In this document: positions 1 to 5,385 of the stretch, one piece after another
Layout: each line of letters starts with the position of its first letter
Numbering within the stretch: the stretch's first letter is position 1
Origin: CAINVV01 sp036508555
Lineage (GTDB): Bacteria > Bacteroidota > Bacteroidia > Bacteroidales > Prolixibacteraceae
Assembly: GCA_036508555.1 (NCBI GenBank)
Contig: DATCHD010000086.1
Location: 1-11,195, forward strand
DNA length: 11,195 bases
Reading direction: 5' to 3'
Made by a program: the position numbers and the translations under genes
Notes under the pieces: generated by a model
The model's input: only the letters and a program-made list of their open reading frames with translations
Database searches by the model: none
Told to the model about the DNA's origin: nothing

Positions 1-175
1 TTCGCTCTGAAATTCCGAAGATGAAACCTATCAGCAAACAGCCCAGCAAGTTAACAGCCATGGTTCCATAAGGAAAAGCGGAGGCAATACTATTTTGAAC
101 GGCTCTTGACATGAGGTACCTGGCAATTCCGCCCAGGAAACTCCCTATACCAATATATAGCAATGTTTTAAGCAT
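1..175 (-). CDS. crcB: Fluoride channel CrcB/FluC, N-terminal part (runs off left edge)
   Basis: This is the first 58 residues of a CrcB/FluC protein, the small membrane channel that exports fluoride and works as an antiparallel dimer. The start is the ATG at 175-173, beginning MLKTLLYIGIGSFLGGIARY. Two family hallmarks are visible: the glycine-rich GSFLGGIARY in the first helix (residues 11-20) and FPYGTMAVNLLGC (34-46), containing the conserved polar Asn of the second helix. Two hydrophobic helices can be seen, about residues 3-22 and 37-55. The usual family length is about 125 residues, so roughly half is missing because of the window edge. The start overlaps the last 8 bases of mqnA in another frame, so the two genes are probably co-transcribed and translationally coupled. 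I saw no fluoride riboswitch, and none would be expected inside mqnA. Confidence 0.9.
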   Translation of the reverse strand, partial: MLKTLLYIGIGSFLGGIARYLMSRAVQNSIASAFPYGTMAVNLLGCLLIGFIFGISER

Positions 176-926
176 ACATTCCCCTCCCAATCATCTTCAG
201 AAAAAGATTCATCCCCTGCCGTTTCGAATCGTCCAGATGATAAAATATGTTTTCGCGGAAGTATTGCTCAAAGGGATAATTGGGATAAAGCAGTTGATAT
301 TCTTTTATTACTTCAGGAATATGAACGATTCCGTCCTGCAGCGCCTCCGCAAACGCATCCGCAAATGACCGGTCAATTGGTTTGTTTGCCACCCAGCATG
401 CGAACACAAAATCCAGGCCGGTAAGGGCTTTCCAGGCTTCGCCTAAATCATAAACATAAGCAAAATGCTTCTCCGCTTCAAAAACCCGATCACCTATGAT
501 GATCCCTGCCGTTGTTCCCTGAATATCCTCTTTGATATAATTAACACCCCCATTCTGCCATTCCGGCCGGATTTTCCAATAATCCCTTACCAGGATTCTC
601 ACCAACTGAACAGATGTACGCGACTGATAATCAAATACTATCTTTCGAACGTCTTCAATAGGCACCTGACTTACCAAAACCACCGTCCGCACTTTCCCTG
701 AACAGGAAATGCAAAAATCGGTCAGAATATTGGCTCCCTTGACCCCAGAAATCTCTGCGACAGGGATAATTCCCAGATCCGCAGTTCCTGCTTTCATCTT
801 ATCGGCGCAAACGGACGGAACATCAAGCGACAGATCTATGTTGTCCATAATTGCCGAATGTGTTATTCCATATAAAAATGGCTTGGTATTCAGGTAGGTG
901 ATAGCAGATATCTTAATTTTACTCAT
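168..926 (-). CDS. mqnA: Chorismate dehydratase MqnA (futalosine menaquinone pathway)
   Basis: The 252-residue product matches MqnA, the cytoplasmic enzyme that dehydrates chorismate to 3-[(1-carboxyvinyl)oxy]benzoate, first step of the futalosine route to menaquinone. MqnA has a periplasmic-binding-protein-like fold without a signal peptide, and none is seen here. Recognisable parts are the N-terminal strand and loop ISAITYLNTKPFLYGI (residues 6-21), a DLGIIPVAE segment (50-58), a Ser/Thr-rich substrate loop QSRTSVQLVRIL (101-112), AGIIIGDRVF (140-149), and DLGEAWKALTGLDFVFACW (160-178), which is very typical of the family. The length is close to the family norm. The ATG at 926-924 follows a -7 element at 951-944 and gives the expected N-terminus. 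It implies menaquinone respiration or fumarate reduction in the host. The other mqn genes are not in the window. Its end overlaps the start of crcB. Confidence 0.93.
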   Translation of the reverse strand: MSKIKISAITYLNTKPFLYGITHSAIMDNIDLSLDVPSVCADKMKAGTADLGIIPVAEISGVKGANILTDFCISCSGKVRTVVLVSQVPIEDVRKIVFDYQSRTSVQLVRILVRDYWKIRPEWQNGGVNYIKEDIQGTTAGIIIGDRVFEAEKHFAYVYDLGEAWKALTGLDFVFACWVANKPIDRSFADAFAEALQDGIVHIPEVIKEYQLLYPNYPFEQYFRENIFYHLDDSKRQGMNLFLKMIGRGMYA

Positions 927-943
927 GGTAGTATATTGTCACG

Positions 944-951
944 CAAATTTA
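944..951 (-). promoter_or_regulatory. -7 promoter element for mqnA-crcB
   Basis: Read on the minus strand the bases are TAAATTTG, an exact match to the Bacteroidetes -7 consensus TAnnTTTG, 17 bases before the mqnA ATG. The transcript would have a leader of only about 14 bases. No TTG -33 element is visible at 17-23 bases spacing, so the call rests on the -7 motif and its position. Confidence 0.5.
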
Positions 952-967
952 CGAAAGATTTATTTGT

Positions 968-975
968 TACTTTTG
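968..975 (+). promoter_or_regulatory. -7 promoter element for purB
   Basis: TACTTTTG matches TAnnTTTG exactly and lies 25 bases before the purB ATG at 1001, predicting a leader of about 20 bases. It is back-to-back with the mqnA -7 element, with only 16 bases between the two motifs. No good -33 TTG is seen. The same TACTTTTGCA string occurs in front of the tRNA pair at 4796-4805, which supports it as a real promoter element. Confidence 0.55.
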
Positions 976-1000
976 CATTTGAATCAAAAACAGAAATTTG

Positions 1001-2350
1001 ATGGAATTGCAGATTTTAACGGCAATATCTCCGATCGACGGTAGATACCGTGATAAAGTGGCCGTGCTGGGAGATTATTTTTCGGAATTTGCCCTGATCA
1101 AATACCGCCTCTTTGTTGAAGTAGAGTATTTTATAGCTTTAACGGAAATTCCTTTGCCACAGCTGAATGCATTGAATGATCAGACAAAGGCATCGCTGAG
1201 GAATCTCTACGAAAATTTTTCGCTGGAAGATGCCGGCCGGATTAAAGAGATCGAGAAAGTCACCAACCACGATGTCAAGGCTGTCGAGTATTTCATGAAG
1301 GAAAAATTCGACCAGATCGGACTTTCTGAGCACAAAGAGTTCATCCACTTTGGGTTAACTTCACAGGATATCAATAATACAGCGGTACCCTGTTCCATGC
1401 AGGACGCGATTCATCAGGTTTATCTTCCAGTTATGGAAGAGCTTCTTAACAAACTGAATGAGCTTGCAACTGGCTGGCACGACATACCAATGCTTGCCAA
1501 GACACACGGTCAGCCGGCCTCTCCCACTCTCCTTGGGAAGGAAATCAGGGTTTTTATTGAAAGACTAAATGTACAATTGAACCAGTTGAAGAACATCCCC
1601 TGTTATGCAAAGTTTGGAGGAGCAATTGGAAACTTCAATGCCCACCATGTTGCCTACCCTTCCATCAACTGGATTGATTTTGCGAATCGTTTCGTGAAGA
1701 ACGCCTTGAATCTGGAACGTTCACAAACCACAACTCAGGTAGCTCATTATGATAATTACGCTGCGATTTTTGATTGTCTGAAGAGAATTAACACCATCCT
1801 GATTGACCTCGACCGGGATTTCTGGAGTTATATCTCCATGAATTACTTCAAACAGCAGATCAAAAAAGGAGAGATCGGCTCTTCAGCCATGCCCCACAAG
1901 GTAAATCCCATCGACTTCGAAAACTCCGAGGGGAACCTGGGTGTTGCCAATGCACTGTTCGAACACCTTTCTGCTAAGCTGCCTATCTCCCGGCTGCAAA
2001 GGGATTTGACCGACTCGACAGTTTTGCGTAATGTGGGAGTACCCATTGCGCACACGATTTTGTCGATAAAATCAACACTTAAGGGGCTGAATAAATTGCT
2101 GCTTAATCCCGAAATGATCAACCGCGATCTTGACGAGAACTGGGTTGTCGTTGCCGAAGCGATCCAGACTATTCTGCGCAGGGAAGCCTACCCGAATCCA
2201 TATGAAGCCTTGAAAGATCTGACGCGTGTTAACCGCAAAATTGACCAGTCAGTATTCCTGGAATTTATCGAAAGCCTTAAGATCTCCGATGAACTGAAAG
2301 CAGAGTTAAAGAGAATAACGCCTCAGAATTATACCGGGATAGTTTCATAA
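1001..2350 (+). CDS. purB: Adenylosuccinate lyase PurB
   Basis: PurB acts twice in purine synthesis: it removes fumarate from SAICAR to give AICAR and from adenylosuccinate to give AMP. The protein is 449 residues, close to the 456 of E. coli PurB, and starts MELQILTAISPIDGRYRDKV, very like the E. coli N-terminus. Active-site blocks are NHDVKAVEYF (about 89-98), the catalytic-His motif KTHGQPASPT (about 167-176, His169), and the fumarase/aspartase superfamily signature GSSAMPHKVNPIDFENSEGN (293-312) with the catalytic Ser on its mobile loop. The frame is also open from a TTG three bases earlier (998), but the ATG at 1001 matches family N-termini better and was chosen. The gene is intact and is followed 27 bases later by an ABC exporter on the same strand, probably in one transcript. 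Confidence 0.96.
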   Translation: MELQILTAISPIDGRYRDKVAVLGDYFSEFALIKYRLFVEVEYFIALTEIPLPQLNALNDQTKASLRNLYENFSLEDAGRIKEIEKVTNHDVKAVEYFMKEKFDQIGLSEHKEFIHFGLTSQDINNTAVPCSMQDAIHQVYLPVMEELLNKLNELATGWHDIPMLAKTHGQPASPTLLGKEIRVFIERLNVQLNQLKNIPCYAKFGGAIGNFNAHHVAYPSINWIDFANRFVKNALNLERSQTTTQVAHYDNYAAIFDCLKRINTILIDLDRDFWSYISMNYFKQQIKKGEIGSSAMPHKVNPIDFENSEGNLGVANALFEHLSAKLPISRLQRDLTDSTVLRNVGVPIAHTILSIKSTLKGLNKLLLNPEMINRDLDENWVVVAEAIQTILRREAYPNPYEALKDLTRVNRKIDQSVFLEFIESLKISDELKAELKRITPQNYTGIVS

Positions 2351-2377
2351 ACCACTTTAAATATATACATTTCTTAG

Positions 2378-4198
2378 ATGAAAGGCCTCTACCAACTGCT
2401 GATGCGGTTTTTGCCCCCCTACAAAGGATATGTTTTTCTTAATGTGCTTTTCAATTTCCTGGGTGCCCTCTTCGGAGCATTCCAATTTGCTGCCCTCGCA
2501 CCGGTTTTAGGCATCTTGTTTGGTACCCAGAAAATGGTGGCCAAACCTCTCGAATTGAGCTTTTCATTAGACAGCCTGAAGGACAATCTGTTATATTACA
2601 TCAGTGAAATGATAAAGACCAACGGAAAAGAAAAGTCTCTGGTCTATTTTGGACTCTTCATCATTCTCATGGTAATATTAAAGGTAGGCTTTACTTACTT
2701 TGCTTCTTTTGTGATGGTCCCTTTGCGTAATGGCATTGTTTGCGATATTCGCAACCAGATATACAACAAGATTTTATCCTTACCGCTCGGATTCTTTTCG
2801 GAGGAACGTAAAGGGGATATTATTGCGCGCATTACCGGCGATGTTCAGGAGATCGATAACTCGATTTTCAACTCCATTGAGATGATGTTCAAGGATCCTA
2901 TGATCATTCTTATTTCGCTGATTGTTATGATATATATGTCCTGGTCGCTGACGCTTTTCGTCTTTCTTATGCTGCCGGTTGTCGGATATATCATTGGGAA
3001 GGTCGGCAAGAGTCTCAAAAAGCCCTCGATGAGAGGCCAAAATAAGATGGGAGAAATTTTGTCGACGATTGAGGAATCACTGTCAGGTTTGAGAATAATT
3101 AAAGCCTTCAATGCGGAGAAGAAAATGAATAAGGTGTTTGCAATACAAAACACTGAATATCTCCATATCATGAACAAGCTAATGTGGCGCCGATATTTGG
3201 CTCACCCCATGAGCGAATTTTTGGGTACAATTGTCATAGTGGTTGTTTTATGGTATGGTGGAAAATTAGTTCTTAGCAACACAAGTACTTTATCACCTGA
3301 ATCGTTCATAACGTATCTGGTATTTTTTTATACGATCATCAACCCGGCCAAGTCATTTTCCACTTCACTCTATTCTGTGCAGAAAGGTCTGGCGTCAATG
3401 GATCGGATTGATATGGTACTTCTGGCCGAGAATACCATCGTTAACAAACCGAATGCGATAGCTGTAAAGGAATTCCATCGTAATATCGAATACCGTAACG
3501 TTAGATTCAGATACCTGGAAGACGAAGTATTGAAGGACGTGTCGCTGACCATCGCCAAAGGAAAAACCATCGCACTGGTCGGACAGTCCGGTTCGGGCAA
3601 ATCCACTTTTGTCGACTTACTACCACGTTTCTGGGACCTGCAATCCGGGAGTATTATGATAGACGGCATAGACATCAGGGATTATAAAATTGCCGATTTG
3701 CGCGGTCTGATGGGCAATGTAAACCAGGACCCTATTCTGTTCAATGACACCTTTTTCAATAATATCTCTTTTGGTGTGGAGACTGCAACCGAAGAAGAGG
3801 TAATGGATGCGGCCAAAGTGGCCAATGCACACGATTTTATTATTGCATCCCCGGAAGGCTATCAAACCAACATCGGCGACCGGGGTGGTAAATTATCCGG
3901 CGGACAACGTCAGCGGATCTCAATAGCGAGGGCCGTGCTGAAAAATCCGCCGATCCTGATTCTCGATGAAGCTACTTCCGCGCTGGATACCGAATCTGAG
4001 AAGCTGGTGCAGGAAGCACTCGAAAACCTCATGATGAACCGTACCTCAATTGTCATTGCACACCGCCTTTCAACCATAAAGAAGGCAGACCTCATCTGCG
4101 TATTCCATGAAGGTAAGATTGTGGAAAGAGGCACACACGAAGAATTGCTGACACTTGGTAAGATCTACAAAAAGCTGCATTCCATGCAAAACTTTTAA
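2378..4198 (+). CDS. MsbA-type ABC exporter (fused membrane and ATPase domains)
   Basis: This 606-residue half-transporter joins a six-helix exporter domain (about residues 1-330) to an ATPase domain (about 370-606) and should work as a homodimer in the inner membrane. Hydrophobic helices are visible near 20-47, 87-115, 172-187, 190-208 and 280-320. The ATPase has all key elements: Walker A GQSGSGKST (402-410), Q-loop Gln450, signature LSGGQRQR (506-513), Walker B ILILDE (526-531, catalytic Glu531), D-loop SALD (534-537) and switch His562. The domain order and full-length motifs fit the MsbA/LmrA group, whose members move lipid A-core, other lipids or drugs. The substrate cannot be told from sequence, so no symbol is given. 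It lies 27 bases after purB and is followed by a strong terminator. No second half-transporter is next to it, consistent with a homodimer. Confidence 0.9.
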   Translation: MKGLYQLLMRFLPPYKGYVFLNVLFNFLGALFGAFQFAALAPVLGILFGTQKMVAKPLELSFSLDSLKDNLLYYISEMIKTNGKEKSLVYFGLFIILMVILKVGFTYFASFVMVPLRNGIVCDIRNQIYNKILSLPLGFFSEERKGDIIARITGDVQEIDNSIFNSIEMMFKDPMIILISLIVMIYMSWSLTLFVFLMLPVVGYIIGKVGKSLKKPSMRGQNKMGEILSTIEESLSGLRIIKAFNAEKKMNKVFAIQNTEYLHIMNKLMWRRYLAHPMSEFLGTIVIVVVLWYGGKLVLSNTSTLSPESFITYLVFFYTIINPAKSFSTSLYSVQKGLASMDRIDMVLLAENTIVNKPNAIAVKEFHRNIEYRNVRFRYLEDEVLKDVSLTIAKGKTIALVGQSGSGKSTFVDLLPRFWDLQSGSIMIDGIDIRDYKIADLRGLMGNVNQDPILFNDTFFNNISFGVETATEEEVMDAAKVANAHDFIIASPEGYQTNIGDRGGKLSGGQRQRISIARAVLKNPPILILDEATSALDTESEKLVQEALENLMMNRTSIVIAHRLSTIKKADLICVFHEGKIVERGTHEELLTLGKIYKKLHSMQNF

Positions 4199-4199
4199 C

Positions 4200-4227
4200 A
4201 AAAAAGGGAGCCGAGGCTCCCTTTTTT
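4200..4227. terminator. Bidirectional Rho-independent terminator
   Basis: A run of six A (4200-4205), stem GGGAGC (4206-4211), four-base loop CGAG and stem GCTCCC (4216-4221) are followed by six T (4222-4227). The A and T runs extend the stem and give a U-tract in both directions. It begins two bases after the ABC exporter stop and sits 20 bases past the end of the convergent HU gene, so it can end both transcripts. Confidence 0.9.
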
Positions 4228-4247
4228 GTTCGTTTTGGTGGTAATCG

Positions 4248-4520
4248 TTACTGTACTGCGTCGGTCAATTCACTGCCGGCTTTAAATTTAACGACTTTTT
4301 TTCCGGCAATTTTAATAGTTGCACCGGTTTGAGGATTACGGCCTGTACGTGCAGGACGATCAGAAACAGAGAAAGAACCAAATCCGACAAGTGCCAGACG
4401 GTCGCCTTGTTTTAAGGCTTCAGTAGTTGTTTTTACAAATGCTTCAATAGCTTTTTTTGCATCAGCTTTTGTCATTCCGGCTTCTGCAGCAACGGCGTCA
4501 ATCAATTGCGCTTTGTTCAT
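4248..4520 (-). CDS. hup: HU-family nucleoid DNA-binding protein
   Basis: This 90-residue protein is a canonical HU/IHF-family member, which bends and compacts DNA as a dimer in the nucleoid. The N-terminal helices MNKAQLIDAVAAEAGMTKAD and the following segment to about residue 40 form the dimer core. The family signature begins GFGSFSVSDRPARTGRNP (46-63) and includes Pro63, the residue that intercalates in the minor groove at the tip of the beta arm. The length (90) is exactly that of E. coli HU. One small departure is Val77 in KKVVKFKAG, where many HU proteins have Pro. The ATG at 4520-4518 gives the standard N-terminus. It shares a terminator with the convergent ABC exporter gene. In the 296-base stretch upstream to the tRNAs I found no exact TAnnTTTG on its strand, so its promoter is not assigned. 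Confidence 0.95.
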   Translation of the reverse strand: MNKAQLIDAVAAEAGMTKADAKKAIEAFVKTTTEALKQGDRLALVGFGSFSVSDRPARTGRNPQTGATIKIAGKKVVKFKAGSELTDAVQ

Positions 4521-4773
4521 AATAAATAAGGAATATAAATGGTTAATAATTTAGGTCATTCGGAAGATCAGTGCATTCGTTCGATTAAATCCACCAATTT
4601 TTTTGAAGATTGTTAAAAAGACAAACTCCTCCGGAAAACCCCTCACTTGCCCAGTTTTATAATAAAAATGATTCAAATGATTTCTACGGACTAATTTCAA
4701 CACAATTTTCTACATATCAAAATTTTCGCACACTTTTTATCAGGAAATCAGCCAATATTTTTTTGGAGATATT

Positions 4774-4803
4774 TTTGCCGAACGGAAAAAAGGTTTACTT
4801 TTG
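4774..4803 (+). promoter_or_regulatory. Promoter of the tRNA-Ser/tRNA-Trp unit
   Basis: A -33 element TTTG (4774-4777) and a -7 element TACTTTTG (4796-4803) are separated by 18 bases, which fits the Bacteroidetes promoter pattern TTG-N17-23-TAnnTTTG. The -7 motif ends 13 bases before the first tRNA nucleotide. It is one of the two best-formed promoters in the window, together with that of htpG. Confidence 0.75.
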
Positions 4804-4816
4804 CACACGCTAATCA

Positions 4817-4901
4817 GGAGAGATGGCAGAGTGGTCGATCGCGGCGGTCTTGAAAACCGTTGTACTGTGAGGTACCGGGGGTTCGAATCCCTCTCTCTCC
4901 G
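4817..4901 (+). tRNA. tRNA-Ser (anticodon UGA)
   Basis: An 85-base class II tRNA. The acceptor arms GGAGAGA (4817-4823) and TCTCTCC (4894-4900) pair fully, and the discriminator is G4901 as usual for serine. The anticodon stem GCGGT/ACCGT encloses the loop CTTGAAA, putting anticodon TGA at 4851-4853, which reads UCA. A long variable arm, as expected for tRNA-Ser, precedes the T-stem GGGGG/CCCTC with loop TTCGAAT (4882-4888). The 3' CCA is not encoded and must be added enzymatically, unlike in the neighbouring tRNA. Confidence 0.96.
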
Positions 4902-4906
4902 CAAAT

Positions 4907-4982
4907 ACGGGTGTAGCTCAGTCGGTAGAGCACTGGTCTCCAAAACCAGGTGTCGGGCGTTCGAGTCGCTCCTCCCGTGCCA
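4907..4982 (+). tRNA. tRNA-Trp (anticodon CCA), CCA end encoded
   Basis: Five bases after tRNA-Ser, a 73-base tRNA body is followed by an encoded CCA (4980-4982). D-stem GCTC/GAGC, anticodon stem CTGGT/ACCAG with loop CTCCAAA (anticodon CCA at 4940-4942), T-stem GGGCG/CGCTC with loop TTCGAGT, and discriminator G4979 are all in standard positions. The acceptor ACGGGTG (4907-4913) against CTCCCGT (4972-4978) pairs at six of seven positions, with a T-T mismatch at 6:67 (4912 and 4973). The two tRNAs are very likely processed from one transcript. Confidence 0.95.
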
Positions 4983-5018
4983 TTTTTCTTCCCTCCAATT
5001 TTACCTCTTAGTCAATCT

Positions 5019-5044
5019 CAGCACATCAATATTTCGATGTGCTG
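5019..5044. repeat. Hairpin downstream of tRNA-Trp
   Basis: CAGCACATC (5019-5027) and GATGTGCTG (5036-5044) form a 9-bp perfect stem around an 8-base AT-rich loop. It is 37 bases past the tRNA CCA end. There is no T-run after it, so it is not a standard intrinsic terminator. It might mark the 3' end of the tRNA precursor or be a protein site. Confidence 0.4.
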
Positions 5045-5187
5045 TACTAACCTTTAATCAATTTCATCTCACCTATATCTATACTCAACATCTAATCATA
5101 ATATTGAATATCTGAGACTTAAAGCAACTCACACTATTCTCTTTTTCCCATTTTCTCATCTTTTTACTTTCCCCCTTCGGTCTTTCC

Positions 5188-5237
5188 CCGGTCCCTGAGC
5201 GCAGTCGAAGGGCCCTTCGACTGCGCTCAGGGACCGG
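5188..5237. repeat. Perfect 50-bp palindrome (REP/MITE-like)
   Basis: Positions 5188-5212 and 5213-5237 are exact reverse complements: 25 bp per arm, with no spacer and a GGGCCC centre. Each arm carries the core CCCTGAGCGCAGTCGAAGGG or its complement. From memory, closely similar GTCCCTGAGC...GTCGAAGGG elements are scattered between genes in many bacterial genomes, so this is best read as a copy of a dispersed palindromic repeat. It is much richer in G+C than its surroundings. It has no T-tract and no coding capacity. It lies between convenient insertion points, a tRNA unit and the htpG promoter. Confidence 0.75.
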
Positions 5238-5354
5238 TTTCACCTTGTCATTTTTTCAGTCTACCTTCAAAAACATACGTCTGCCGACCATCGAAAACTG
5301 CCATATAGTCAGCCGGAATCACTTGGCACAGGCTTTGATCCGAACAGGTATCAA

Positions 5355-5382
5355 TTGAATGTTTTAACTTTAAATAGATTTG
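5355..5382 (+). promoter_or_regulatory. htpG promoter, possibly giving a leaderless mRNA
   Basis: TTG (5355-5357), 17 bases, then TAGATTTG (5375-5382), an exact fit to TTG-N17-23-TAnnTTTG. Only three bases separate the -7 element from the htpG ATG at 5386, so transcription would begin at or within a few bases of the start codon. Confidence 0.55.
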
Positions 5383-5385
5383 TAC

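Larger units (their letters stand above)
4983..5354. other. AT-rich gap between tRNA-Trp and htpG
   Basis: About 370 bases without a credible gene. After tRNA-Trp comes a T-rich stretch that may help termination, then a hairpin (5019-5044), then plain AT-rich sequence to about 5180, and then a 50-bp perfect palindrome (5188-5237). A short minus-strand reading frame starting inside htpG reaches into this region, but it is mostly antisense to htpG and shows no family features. Confidence 0.6.

Noticed and set aside
998..1000. TTG start three bases before the purB ATG
   Set aside because: It adds only one residue, and the ATG at 1001 matches the conserved PurB N-terminus.
2845..3177. 110-residue minus-strand frame inside the ABC exporter gene
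   Set aside because: It is antisense to the membrane domain, and its hydrophobic stretches only mirror the sense helices.
4610..4813. Small plus-strand frame upstream of the tRNAs
   Set aside because: It is low-complexity AT-rich sequence, ends in the tRNA promoter and has no recognisable protein features.
5188..5237. 50-bp palindrome as an intrinsic terminator
   Set aside because: It has no loop and no T-tract directly after it, and it is about 200 bases past the tRNA unit. A dispersed repeat explains it better.
5380..5385. TTG start two codons before the htpG ATG
   Set aside because: It falls inside the -7 promoter element, and HtpG homologs support the ATG at 5386.
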